Of a stretch of DNA of 64,000 bases, positions 28,114 to 36,885 are shown piece after piece. The first letter of the stretch is position 1, and every line of letters begins with the position of its first letter. This stretch comes from Bacteroidales bacterium (GTDB lineage: Bacteria > Bacteroidota > Bacteroidia > Bacteroidales > VadinHA17), in contig PLNT01000017.1 of the NCBI GenBank assembly GCA_003141895.1, forward strand, positions 1 to 64,000, read 5' to 3'. The translations under genes and the position numbers were made by a program. The notes under the pieces are model-generated. The model was given only the letters and a program-made list of their open reading frames with translations. It ran no database searches and was not told the DNA's origin.

Positions 28114-28184
28114 GATAATAATTGAGTTAGGGCTTACCACTTAGAATATTCATTGTCAGCGCATTGCAATTCTTGGAAAATACT

Positions 28185-28898
28185 TCAATTTATAGCGGAA
28201 ATAAAAATCGACTGAGAAATCTTTTTAATTAAAGGAATTACCTCGAGAAATGAACCTAAAACAATTAAAGGATATATCAGAACTGCAGGTGTATTCGGCA
28301 ATAAAAAATCTTTATATTCAATCTTTATTGATTGATATCCGGCAATCTGCAACACTTTTTTCATCTTTCTCTTAGTAAGAGCCATCTCTCCCGGCTCAAG
28401 CCTTGCCCACTTTCTGAAGAAAGAAGTTGTATGAAAAATCAAATAACAATATGGATTATAAAGGTTGGGCTCCAAAAATATAATTTTACCGTTGGCCTTA
28501 AGTAATTTTTTAAAATTGCAAAGAGCCTTATCAATGTCGGCATATAAATGGTGAAGAATTCCGTTGCCAACAATATAGTCGAATTTTCTTTCACTCAATG
28601 GTTCCGGATCGTTAAAGTCAACAACCATAAACGACAGGTTGGGTAAGCTGTATGTGCTATTAGCTTCTGAAATAAATGGTATGCACAAATCAGTTCCTAA
28701 TACTTTTGTTTGCGTTTTAGTTGCAAGCATAAAAGACAATTCGCCTGTGCCACAACCTATTTCAAGGATTTCAGTGGCATTATCTATATGATCCATCTGA
28801 AATATTATATAATCACATCTTCTTTGAGTGCGAATATTCAATGCATTGGATGGCTTAAATCCCTGGTTGTAACCACGATCATCTTTAATACTTGCCAT
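28185..28898 (-). CDS. Class I SAM methyltransferase
   Basis: 237 residues. Motif I is ILEIGCGTGELSFMLA; further motifs are YIVGNGILHHLY and LKANGKIIFLEPN, a Methyltransf_11/25 fold. The C-terminal PAVLIYPLIVLGSFLEVIP is hydrophobic, as in related proteins acting on membrane-linked glycans. It overlaps the next methyltransferase gene by 14 bases and shares its plan, so the pair may have arisen by duplication and divergence. Confidence 0.82.
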   Translation of the reverse strand: MASIKDDRGYNQGFKPSNALNIRTQRRCDYIIFQMDHIDNATEILEIGCGTGELSFMLATKTQTKVLGTDLCIPFISEANSTYSLPNLSFMVVDFNDPEPLSERKFDYIVGNGILHHLYADIDKALCNFKKLLKANGKIIFLEPNLYNPYCYLIFHTTSFFRKWARLEPGEMALTKRKMKKVLQIAGYQSIKIEYKDFLLPNTPAVLIYPLIVLGSFLEVIPLIKKISQSIFISAIN

Positions 28899-29616
28899 GT
28901 TTATTCTTTTTGCAGAGAATTATGATTTGTGCACTAAAAAAAAACCTAATTAAAGGTATTTTTTCCAGGAACGGCTGAAAAAAATAAACTATTTTAGATA
29001 AAATTGTTGGAAAAAACATAGGAACAAAACCAACAAATTGAGTGGCAGAAATCTCCCATCCAGCATTTAAGCACCACTTTTTTAACTGTTTGGAAGTAAA
29101 TGATTGTTCTTCGTGTTCGATATGATAAGATGAATGCTTTTCAATATATTTTAGAACTGGATTATTTCCATTAGGTTCAATTATTAGCATATAATCAGCG
29201 AGTAGAAATGTGTTTTTTATAGCCTCTTGCTGATCTGATAGATGATGCAAAACCCCCCTATGGATAGACATATCATAATATCTATTTGTAAAGCTTTCCT
29301 GTACTAAAATGTTAGAAATAAAAAAATCAATTTCCGGATAATTCTGTTTTGCATGATCTATTGCTTTTTCAGCAGGATCTGTACCAGCAAAAGTTAAGTC
29401 TTTTCTTATAAGTTTCAATTCGCTAGTATAAGTTCCATCACCGCAACCGATATCAATTAAGGTTTTTACATTTGAAGGAAGATTGTCTAATGTTGCCTTT
29501 GTCAACCTTTTATTTGCTACAACAGCTGAAAAAGGTGCATTAGTAGTGTACTTGTAGCCTTGGTTTAATTCGACATCTTTATTAAATACATTAACATTAT
29601 TCTTAACCTCTTTCAT
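28885..29616 (-). CDS. Class I SAM methyltransferase
   Basis: 243 residues. LIDIGCGDGTYTSEL is the SAM loop, MSIHRGVLHHLSDQQEAI matches the post-II region, and a hydrophobic C-terminal segment follows (FFPTILSKIVYFFQPFLEKIP). It parallels the neighbour at 28185-28898 in length and order of motifs. The ATG overlaps the stop of the epimerase-GT2 fusion by 4 bases, which implies coupled translation with that gene. Confidence 0.82.
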   Translation of the reverse strand: MKEVKNNVNVFNKDVELNQGYKYTTNAPFSAVVANKRLTKATLDNLPSNVKTLIDIGCGDGTYTSELKLIRKDLTFAGTDPAEKAIDHAKQNYPEIDFFISNILVQESFTNRYYDMSIHRGVLHHLSDQQEAIKNTFLLADYMLIIEPNGNNPVLKYIEKHSSYHIEHEEQSFTSKQLKKWCLNAGWEISATQFVGFVPMFFPTILSKIVYFFQPFLEKIPLIRFFFSAQIIILCKKNKHGKY

Positions 29617-31637
29617 ACATATAATTCTTTATTCGTTTGTATTTCATTTATAACTTTATTGATATCATTTGGTGAAGAATAAACTTTACTATTATAAATT
29701 ATTTTATCTCTTATGTATTTAGGCCTGTTTTTAACCTCTTCAATTATTTTACCAATATAATCTCCCAAAATACTAATAGAAATAAGTTGAACACCTCCTA
29801 ATCCAAGTACGAGGAATATAATTGTTGGGATACCCCTAGCACCCTGGGGAGGATTGATAAAATAATTAATTAGATAAAATACTGAGAGCCCTATTGTAGC
29901 GATAAAGACAGTAACGCCGATCGCCTGAATATACTGGAGAGGTTTGGTGCTGAATGAAAAAATTCCCTTTTTGGCCCACCAGATATTTTTCAGCAAATTA
30001 TTGGTACTTCTACCAAACAAACGCTCGGGTCTCTTGTACTCCACTCCAGTTTGCTTAAAACCAACCCAGGCCCGCAAACCTCTTAAAAAAACATCCTTTT
30101 CACTAAATGATAATATCTGATCAACTGCCTTTCTGTTAATTAAAGAAAAGTCACCTGCATCTACAGGTATTTTTACCTCAGAGAGGTTTTTAAATAACCT
30201 GTAGAAAAGTTTATAACTTAATTGCATTACTAATGAAGCTTCTCGTTTTACTCGTTGCCCATATACAATATCGTATCCTTCTTCCCATTTTTTTATAAAT
30301 TCAGCAATTACCTCCGGTGGATCTTGTCCATCGCCATCCATAAGCACGACAGCATCACCACTCGAAAGTTCCATGCCACTTAGAAAAGCAGATTGAGACC
30401 CAAAATTTCGCGAATGTGATATCCCCAATACATGTGTGTCATTAACAGCTAACTGAGCTATAATTGCTTCGTCATTAAAAGGACTGCAATCGTTAATAAA
30501 AATAATTTCATAGTCATACCCGCTCTCTGAAAAAACTTTGGTTAATCGTTCATACATAATTGGTATAGCCTGGTTATCTTTATAGCATGCAAGAATACAA
30601 GATATCTTTTTTTCTTTTGCAGGTACAGATATATATTTTAATTTATGTGATGCTTCCTTTTCCCATTCAATTGAAAGCTTTAAACCTTGCTCAAACGAAG
30701 TGACAGCTTTCCATCCTAAAATTTTCTTTGCTTCTTCCGTATCGCCATACCAGTCACTTAAATCCCATTTACGATTGGGCATACTGCTGAATCGGGGTTC
30801 TTCTTTAATATTAAATAGCTTTCCTGATATTTTGGCAACATCTTCAATAGTTGTTTTTATTCCTGTTGCAATATTTATTGATACACCGGGATTTATCCGG
30901 CATGCCGTAAGTGCAGTCTTCACAATGGCATTACTGCAATCGTCCACATACACAAAATCATGGGATATATCCTTTTCAACCAGGTTTGGATATTGACCCT
31001 GGAGCCCATGTGAAATAATCGACGGGATAAACCTGTCGCGCTCTTCCCAGGGACCATAAACAGAGAACATCCTTAAATTAACACAGGGAAAATTATGAAT
31101 CTTACCAAAATATTTAATTAAATAAGAAGCGCCAACTTTAGAAACAGCATAATCGCTATTAGGAATCAGTTCTGATAATTCTTTTGGCCCAGAACAGTTA
31201 GTACCATATTCTGATGAAGTGCCAGCTTGTACAAACGCGGTACAACCATATTCGCTAACTGCCCTTAATAAATTTAATGTACCAATATAATTTGTAAAAT
31301 GAATTTTTTCGACATTACCTTGCCTTGAATAAGCTCCGTAAGCTGCCATATTAAAAACGGTTTGCGGCTTTAATTTTTTTATTACCCGTTGCAATACTTC
31401 ATAATCGATAATATCAAGATTAACTAACTGTGTACTAGCTATACCTGTAAGTCGCCAGCTCTTTTGAGGGTTGCGGGAACATGCGTACACATCTTTGCGT
31501 ATTTGATTGATCCCATGAAAAAGATTTGCGCCAATAAATCCAGAAGCGCCAATAACTAAAATAGGGCCTGACAATTGTCTCACTTCATCAATCTGTTTAT
31601 CTGTCCAGATATTACGATAGATTATTTCACTATTCAT
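29613..31637 (-). CDS. NAD-dependent epimerase/dehydratase fused to GtrB/DPM1-like GT2
   Basis: 674 residues. Residues 20-330 form an extended SDR: NAD loop GASGFIGANL (30-39), catalytic Tyr163 and Lys167 in YAVSK, and SSEYG. Residues 343-674 form a GT2 enzyme of the polyprenyl-phosphate sugar synthase type: ISCILACYKDN, DxD in MDGDGQDPPE (Asp434, Asp436), VDAGDFSLI, then two membrane helices near 570-600 and 605-630. The frame is open and both halves keep key residues, so it is a real fusion rather than a sequencing slip. A plausible reading is that the SDR makes a nucleotide sugar that the GT2 half loads onto undecaprenyl phosphate for the GT-C candidate at 26653-28113. It overlaps the transketolase gene by 8 bases. 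Confidence 0.87.
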   Translation of the reverse strand: MNSEIIYRNIWTDKQIDEVRQLSGPILVIGASGFIGANLFHGINQIRKDVYACSRNPQKSWRLTGIASTQLVNLDIIDYEVLQRVIKKLKPQTVFNMAAYGAYSRQGNVEKIHFTNYIGTLNLLRAVSEYGCTAFVQAGTSSEYGTNCSGPKELSELIPNSDYAVSKVGASYLIKYFGKIHNFPCVNLRMFSVYGPWEERDRFIPSIISHGLQGQYPNLVEKDISHDFVYVDDCSNAIVKTALTACRINPGVSINIATGIKTTIEDVAKISGKLFNIKEEPRFSSMPNRKWDLSDWYGDTEEAKKILGWKAVTSFEQGLKLSIEWEKEASHKLKYISVPAKEKKISCILACYKDNQAIPIMYERLTKVFSESGYDYEIIFINDCSPFNDEAIIAQLAVNDTHVLGISHSRNFGSQSAFLSGMELSSGDAVVLMDGDGQDPPEVIAEFIKKWEEGYDIVYGQRVKREASLVMQLSYKLFYRLFKNLSEVKIPVDAGDFSLINRKAVDQILSFSEKDVFLRGLRAWVGFKQTGVEYKRPERLFGRSTNNLLKNIWWAKKGIFSFSTKPLQYIQAIGVTVFIATIGLSVFYLINYFINPPQGARGIPTIIFLVLGLGGVQLISISILGDYIGKIIEEVKNRPKYIRDKIIYNSKVYSSPNDINKVINEIQTNKELYV

Positions 31638-32535
31638 TAAACATGCTTTTAATCGTCAATAATAATGATTCTTCATCTAATCCGCATCGTTGTTGATGAT
31701 AAGACTGACTGCCATATTTGCCATCGGGATAGCCGATGGCAAATAAGTGCCTAAAGGAGCAATGGATTTGTGCTGAAAGCAACTTATGCGCCAGATGTTC
31801 ACCCATACCCCCACGTTGAACATGTTCTTCCATAATAAGTAACTTGCCCGTATGTTTAATACTTTGTTTTAGTTCCTCATTAATTTCGTCGATTGGCAGT
31901 TCTGATACAACAAATACATCAGCAGATATTATATTGGTTCTTACAACGTTCAAAGCATTTAAAACTACCGGACCCATTGCAACTATAGTAATGTCGCTGC
32001 CTTTAAGAATATTCCGTATGGGCTGAAATGATGATATACTGATATTAACAGGTTTTGAACCAAATCCCAATCTTAAATAAGATGGGCCTTTATACAAGAA
32101 CATCGCATTTATATTATTTTCAACATCCTCGTTACAAAAAGGAATAAAACATTTCATATTCTGAAAGGATGACAAAACAGCAATGTCTTCGAGTGCATGA
32201 TGTGTAGCACCCATTATGCCATAGCCATACCCCCCCCCATTTCCTACTAGTTTAACATTAAGATTATGCAAACAAATATCTAACCTGATTTGCTCAACCG
32301 GTCTGAAAACAATAAAAGGGGCGATACTATAACAAATTGGCAATAAACCTTCAGAAGCTAATGCTGCGGCTATAGAAATCATGTTTTGTTCTGCAACACC
32401 CACATTAATAAAGCGGATACCAATAGCCTCGCGTACATTTTCCAATGCCATAAACCCAAGGTCGCCTGTTAAAAATATCACCTGTTCGTCAGCTGTTGCA
32501 ATTCTTTTCAGGGTTGCTGAAAACTCTTTACGCAT
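31630..32535 (-). CDS. Transketolase C-terminal subunit
   Basis: 301 residues corresponding to the pyrimidine-binding and C-terminal domains of transketolase. FINVGVAEQNMISIAAALA carries the glutamate that contacts the thiamine ring. VGNGGGYGYGIMGATHHALEDIAVL and SYLRLGFG are transketolase blocks, and a transketolase_C region follows (IMEEHVQRGGMGEHLA). It works with the 261-residue N-terminal subunit encoded 2 bases upstream. Split transketolases inside sugar clusters are thought to make or modify unusual sugars by two-carbon transfer; the actual reaction here is unknown. Confidence 0.88.
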   Translation of the reverse strand: MRKEFSATLKRIATADEQVIFLTGDLGFMALENVREAIGIRFINVGVAEQNMISIAAALASEGLLPICYSIAPFIVFRPVEQIRLDICLHNLNVKLVGNGGGYGYGIMGATHHALEDIAVLSSFQNMKCFIPFCNEDVENNINAMFLYKGPSYLRLGFGSKPVNISISSFQPIRNILKGSDITIVAMGPVVLNALNVVRTNIISADVFVVSELPIDEINEELKQSIKHTGKLLIMEEHVQRGGMGEHLAHKLLSAQIHCSFRHLFAIGYPDGKYGSQSYHQQRCGLDEESLLLTIKSMFNE

Positions 32536-32537
32536 GC

Positions 32538-33323
32538 TTACTGATTCTCCTTAATTGCCTGTTGAAATTGTTCATCCGACATAGGTAAATAATGCCATTC
32601 CATTTTGTTTTCCATATACGAAACACCATTGCCTTTTGTTGTTTTGGCTATAATGCATTTGGGCTTTGCATTTTTAAAATCAATTTTATTAAATGTATGG
32701 TCTAAACAAGAAAAATCATTTCCATTATTGGCAACATATACATCAAAATTAAATGTCTTCCATTTATCAACTATTGGTTCCAGATCGATAATATTCTTTG
32801 TATTTCCAAATCCCTGCAAACCATTGCTGTCAATTATGGCAATCAGATTATTAAGTTTATGCTGACTTGCAAATAATGCGGCTTCCCATGTAGATCCTTC
32901 ATTACAATCTCCATCAGATAAAATCGTGTAAACATTATATTTTCTGCTTGTAAATTTTGTTGCAAGGGCTAATCCGGAAGAAAGAGATAAGCCATGCCCC
33001 AGGCTCCCGGTACCAAAAATTATTTCATTTATTTGTCTGTTACATGGTGTATGTGCAGCTAAGAAGGTTCCTTCCATGTAAAAGGTATCAAGTTGTGCCT
33101 GACTTATTCTTCCCAACTTTGATAATACCACGTATAGCGCTGCTGCTGCATGTCCTTTTGATAATATAAATCGATCTTCTTCTTTTAACTGTTTAAAATA
33201 TAAATACACTAAAATATCTAAGCATGATAATGAAGATCCAATATGCCCCGCATTTACCTTCTTATATAAGGTAAGTAAAGTTAATATACAGTCCTTTTTA
33301 ATTTCATGCAAATTATTGCTCAT
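32538..33323 (-). CDS. Transketolase N-terminal subunit
   Basis: 261 residues containing the diphosphate-binding domain. The thiamine diphosphate motif runs from SDGDCNEGS (136-144) to DSN (165-167). SKGHAAAALY and TGSLGHGLSLSSGLAL are classical transketolase N-terminal signatures. With the next gene it reconstitutes a two-subunit enzyme. It is not next to pentose-phosphate genes but between Wzc and an epimerase-GT2 fusion, so a dedicated role in nucleotide-sugar or branched-sugar synthesis is more likely than central metabolism. Confidence 0.88.
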   Translation of the reverse strand: MSNNLHEIKKDCILTLLTLYKKVNAGHIGSSLSCLDILVYLYFKQLKEEDRFILSKGHAAAALYVVLSKLGRISQAQLDTFYMEGTFLAAHTPCNRQINEIIFGTGSLGHGLSLSSGLALATKFTSRKYNVYTILSDGDCNEGSTWEAALFASQHKLNNLIAIIDSNGLQGFGNTKNIIDLEPIVDKWKTFNFDVYVANNGNDFSCLDHTFNKIDFKNAKPKCIIAKTTKGNGVSYMENKMEWHYLPMSDEQFQQAIKENQ

Positions 33324-33393
33324 TTTTCTCCCAAAATATCATTTTAACTGAGTTTGTAGTGTTTAGGAAGCCGAGTGCAGTATGTGTATCGAG

Positions 33394-33477
33394 TCCAAAT
33401 TCCAATGTCCAGTGTTCCTGGTTCAATCTGGAACTTTAAATCTGGAACCTGCAACCTTTCTACTTACTACTTCACTC
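33394..33477. repeat. Degenerate tandem repeat in 7-base register, gene-free
   Basis: Twelve consecutive 7-base units occupy the gap between the transketolase and wzc genes. The first three begin TCCA (TCCAAAT, TCCAATG, TCCAGTG), later ones read TGGAAC or TTnAATC, and the last read TTTCTAC and TTACTAC. The register never slips although the units change, and the TCC units followed by GGA units can fold back on each other. No reading frame of note is present in 33324-33487. Confidence 0.7.
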
Positions 33478-33487
33478 ACTCTGGTCC

Positions 33488-35917
33488 TTATTCTTCTGTG
33501 TAATACCCTGTCCCCTTGTCCGAATAACCATACCTGCTATAATAACCTCTGTTGTAATAATTATACCCATATGAGTAACCATAGCCGCGTGTATAGCCAT
33601 ATCTCATTCCATAACCATAGTATCCTGATAGGCTTATATCATTTATTATAATAGCCATGTTCTTAAGCTCTCCCTGCACGTAAAGCTGATTTATCATTTC
33701 AAGAGTATTGCGTGAAGTATACCTCTGGCGAACGATAAAGAGGTTAATATCAACGTATGGAGCCAGAAGTAAGGTGTCGGTAACGATAGCAACCGGAGGA
33801 GTATCGATAATAATAAAATCAAATTCTTTTTTTGCCCTCTCCATAAATGTTCTCATTTGCTCAGTCTCAATAAGTTCTGCCGGGTTTGGAGGTATTGGTC
33901 CCGACGGCACATAGAAAAGATTATTTATCTGAGTTCCCCTGATTATTTCTTCATAATCGCAGTTGCCGCTGAGATATGAGCTCATCCCGGGGCTGTCTTT
34001 GAACTCAAAAACCTTGTTTATACGAGGTCTCCTGAGGTCAAGTCCTATAAGTAAAACTTTTTTGCCAAGCATCGCTGTGATCGCTGCCAGGTTAATTGAA
34101 ATAAAAGTCTTTCCTTCTGAGCTGATAGTTGATGATACGGCAATAACTGCCACTTCATTTTTTTTAACAAAGTATTTTATTGCAGTGCGAACTGATCTGA
34201 AAGACTCGGACAATGATGATCCGGGCTTTTCAACAACAGCTATCTCATTTTTACCCTCACTGTGACTAATATAGCCAATTACAGGAACTTTTGTTTTTCT
34301 TTCAATATCACTTTTATCCATGACCTTGTCATTAAAAAAGTCTATCAGGGTAATTATTCCCATTGGAACTATCAATCCCAGCAAAATAGCAATTATGTAA
34401 TTCATCCTGGTTTTTGGCCTGATAAGACCCGAACTGAATTGGGAGGCTGTATCGATAATCCGGTTGTCTGATACATTTGATGCCCTTGCGATTCCTGATT
34501 CCGAACGTTTTTCAAGGAGATAAGTATATACAGTGTTATTAAGGTCAAATTTTCTCTGAATATTGATAAGCTTTCTCTCTGTGGAGGGTAATCTGCGGAT
34601 ATTGACTTCGACTTCAGAAATCTTTCTGTCCGATTCAACTATTAACGACTTAAGGTTGGCAATACCATTCTTCACGTTCTCTCTTAAGGCTTCACGCGCT
34701 TCTTCCATCTGTCTGTCCATAAGTAAATGAGCCGGTTGATTATCATTTATATTGAAACCAAAATTTTCCTGTTCTTTCTGAATTACCGATAGTTCATTAA
34801 CAAGCCGGTATAATACCTGGTCAGTTATTCCCATAACTGAAGGTGAGATTATTGTTCCTCCCGCGTTCTTTATATTAAGATACTCTGAGAGATAATTGTA
34901 ATATTGCAGTTGCAGATCAAAACCTGTCTTTTCATTCTCATATTTTTCGAGCTTGCTCTGGATGAGTGCACCTTCTCTACTCAGATCCATAAAACTATTT
35001 ACCATCCTGAATCTTTCAAGTTTCTCCTCTGCGATATCAAGAGAATCCAATATTACTTTTAACTGTCCGTCAATAAACTTAATTGTACTATCAGCTGTTT
35101 GATTTTTATTATCAAGGCCATAACGGATATAAACATCCATAAGCTTGTTCAGATAATCCGCTTCCTGGGCAGGCACAAAACCTGTAACTGAGAGAGTTAC
35201 CAGAGATGCTTCTTTTTCCACGGGGGCAACCGTTAATTCTGCACGGTAGCGACTGGCAAGACTTGCAGGATCTTCGAAATAAAAAAAGTAAGAATTTGAA
35301 CCGTCTAAATAATATACAGGATCCTTTGCATTTTTTCGTTCAATTATAAAATTCAATCCATATTTTGAAAAACGCTCACCAAATTTCATATCTTGTTTAA
35401 AGTCCAGATGCCCGTTTAGTTTAATACGATACTTCTCATCAGATAATATTTCTACATTGACTTTATAATTTATTAACTGATGTTCAAGTGAATCATAGAC
35501 CACTTTAAAGGGACATGTTTTATACATTCTTGACTCCACAATTCCTCTTTTCCCGACACCTATATAAACAACATGGAAATCCTTCATTTCTTTCATAACC
35601 CTGTAATTCAGGCTGAATGATTTTAGTATGCCCATTTCATTTTTCAGATTCTGCTGACTTCTGAAAATATCTCCTCCGGGAATCACGCTTGACACATTGT
35701 TGTTCATATTCCCTGGCTGATCATCCTTTATTAAAAGAGTTGAAGAAACTGAAAAAACTTGTTGAGAATACCTGTTAATACCATATGCCAATGTGACAGC
35801 TATAAACAGGGTGGTTGCAAACCAGTACCAGTTACTCAGAAACATTGAAACATATCGTTTGATGTCGATATTGTCGCCTTCTTCAAAATTTGATTGAGGA
35901 GTATAATTGGGATCCAT
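33488..35917 (-). CDS. wzc: Wzc-like polysaccharide co-polymerase / BY-kinase
   Basis: 809 residues. An N-terminal Wzz domain lies between membrane helices at about 30-48 and 507-528, with long periplasmic coiled coils (285-480). The cytoplasmic kinase has Walker A SSTISSEGKT (595-604), Walker A' LLIGLDLRRP (622-631) and Walker B FIIIDTPP. The last 45 residues are tyrosine- and glycine-rich (repeated YGYG), the autophosphorylation tail that controls chain length. This is the Gram-negative fused form of Wzz and BY-kinase, working with Wza in capsule export. It follows the wza gene by 49 bases. Confidence 0.93.
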   Translation of the reverse strand: MDPNYTPQSNFEEGDNIDIKRYVSMFLSNWYWFATTLFIAVTLAYGINRYSQQVFSVSSTLLIKDDQPGNMNNNVSSVIPGGDIFRSQQNLKNEMGILKSFSLNYRVMKEMKDFHVVYIGVGKRGIVESRMYKTCPFKVVYDSLEHQLINYKVNVEILSDEKYRIKLNGHLDFKQDMKFGERFSKYGLNFIIERKNAKDPVYYLDGSNSYFFYFEDPASLASRYRAELTVAPVEKEASLVTLSVTGFVPAQEADYLNKLMDVYIRYGLDNKNQTADSTIKFIDGQLKVILDSLDIAEEKLERFRMVNSFMDLSREGALIQSKLEKYENEKTGFDLQLQYYNYLSEYLNIKNAGGTIISPSVMGITDQVLYRLVNELSVIQKEQENFGFNINDNQPAHLLMDRQMEEAREALRENVKNGIANLKSLIVESDRKISEVEVNIRRLPSTERKLINIQRKFDLNNTVYTYLLEKRSESGIARASNVSDNRIIDTASQFSSGLIRPKTRMNYIIAILLGLIVPMGIITLIDFFNDKVMDKSDIERKTKVPVIGYISHSEGKNEIAVVEKPGSSLSESFRSVRTAIKYFVKKNEVAVIAVSSTISSEGKTFISINLAAITAMLGKKVLLIGLDLRRPRINKVFEFKDSPGMSSYLSGNCDYEEIIRGTQINNLFYVPSGPIPPNPAELIETEQMRTFMERAKKEFDFIIIDTPPVAIVTDTLLLAPYVDINLFIVRQRYTSRNTLEMINQLYVQGELKNMAIIINDISLSGYYGYGMRYGYTRGYGYSYGYNYYNRGYYSRYGYSDKGTGYYTEE

Positions 35918-35925
35918 GGTGTAAA

Positions 35926-35949
35926 TGTTATGGCGTTATGGCGTTATGA
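35926..35949. repeat. Short tandem octamer array
   Basis: Three units of 8 bases (TGTTATGG, CGTTATGG, CGTTATGA) lie between the wza stop and wzc start, followed by a diverged tail. They resemble the octamer arrays at 43858-43889, 53384-53423 and 57727-57758. Confidence 0.55.
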
Positions 35950-35966
35950 TTTAGCGTTTCGCGTTT

Positions 35967-36755
35967 TTATTTTCCGAAATAATTGATAAGTAAAAGCGTG
36001 GTTGTAACTGTGGAAGTTAAGGCCGTGAGTATAAATGAAATTGTAGGTAAGTTCATATTAAATATTTTTTGTTTTAACGGCTCCACAATTACCACGTCAT
36101 TGGGAAGAAGAAAATATGCCTGCGAGGATAGAATATTTTTGTCCTGAAGATTCAATCTGAAAGTTTTTGTACCTCTATCTACGGGACGTATAACAAGTAC
36201 GCTATTCCGATTACCATAATCCCCTAAACCACCCGCTCTTCCAATAGCTTCCAGGACTGTAAGATAATTATTGTAGTTGACATAAGTTCCGGGGGCTCGT
36301 ACTTCACCTATTACTGTAAACTTAAAGCTCAGTAATTTGCATTCAACTGTTGTATTATTAAAAACCTTATCAGCTGATTCCTGTAACAACTTTCTCGCCT
36401 CTTCAAGCTTAAGCCCCCCAACTTTTATTGGTCCAACTACTGGTAAAACGATATTTCCTTCAGAATTTACATCATACCCATAGATATATCCTCCCGATTC
36501 ACCCTGAGAAACATAGGTACCTCCATAATTTCGGATAGATACAAGAAAGTCATTTATGGTTCCATCAGGCATCATTGCTTTAATGGTAATATAAAGAATA
36601 TCCCTTGGTTGTATTTTATAATCCGGGATTTCCATTGTAAAGGTTTCTTCACCATTTACAGGTGGAAGATTATTCAGGTAGGCGAGTTTTTTCTGGCTGG
36701 TACAACCAGGGGCAAGTAAGAGAACTGCGGCCAGGATGAGAGGGATTTGTTTCAT
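35967..36755 (-). CDS. wza: Wza-like outer-membrane polysaccharide export lipoprotein
   Basis: 262 residues from the ATG at 36755. The signal peptide ends in a lipobox (LLAPGC, Cys18). The polysaccharide-export domain follows (YKIQPRDILYITI, GNIVLPVVGPIKVGGL), then an SLBB segment (FTVIGEVRAPGTYVNYNNYLTVLEAIGRAGG). A C-terminal hydrophobic helix (SFILTALTSTVTTTLLLI) is typical of Bacteroidota Wza. A longer frame reaches 36854, but its extra 33 residues merely translate the heptamer repeat beside it, so the internal ATG is the real start. First gene of the long minus-strand operon, followed by wzc. Confidence 0.92.
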   Translation of the reverse strand: MKQIPLILAAVLLLAPGCTSQKKLAYLNNLPPVNGEETFTMEIPDYKIQPRDILYITIKAMMPDGTINDFLVSIRNYGGTYVSQGESGGYIYGYDVNSEGNIVLPVVGPIKVGGLKLEEARKLLQESADKVFNNTTVECKLLSFKFTVIGEVRAPGTYVNYNNYLTVLEAIGRAGGLGDYGNRNSVLVIRPVDRGTKTFRLNLQDKNILSSQAYFLLPNDVVIVEPLKQKIFNMNLPTISFILTALTSTVTTTLLLINYFGK

Positions 36756-36766
36756 ATTTTTAGTAT

Positions 36767-36885
36767 AAGAGGTGAGAGATGAGAGGTGAGAATTGAGATA
36801 TGAGAGATGAGAATTGAGAGGTGAGAGATGAGAGGTGAGATGTAAGAGTCTCATTTCTCATCGCTTATTTCTCATATCTCATTTA
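36767..36885. repeat. 17-unit degenerate heptamer array, abuts S23 pseudogene
   Basis: Seventeen consecutive 7-base units with no slip. Twelve purine-rich units (GAGAGAT, GAGAGGT, GAGAATT, GAGATAT and similar) pass into five pyrimidine-rich units (TCATTTC, TCATATC). The stop codon of the S23 pseudogene (36883-36885) is inside the final unit. The two halves are complementary and could fold into a long imperfect hairpin. The array lies directly upstream of wza. Confidence 0.85.

Noticed and set aside
28114-28140. GTG start for the GT-C-like membrane protein
   Set aside because: An ATG 27 bases downstream fits better; the extra residues show no conservation.
36756-36854. N-terminal extension of the Wza-like protein
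   Set aside because: The 33 extra residues only translate the GAGAxxT heptamer array; the internal ATG gives a proper lipoprotein signal.
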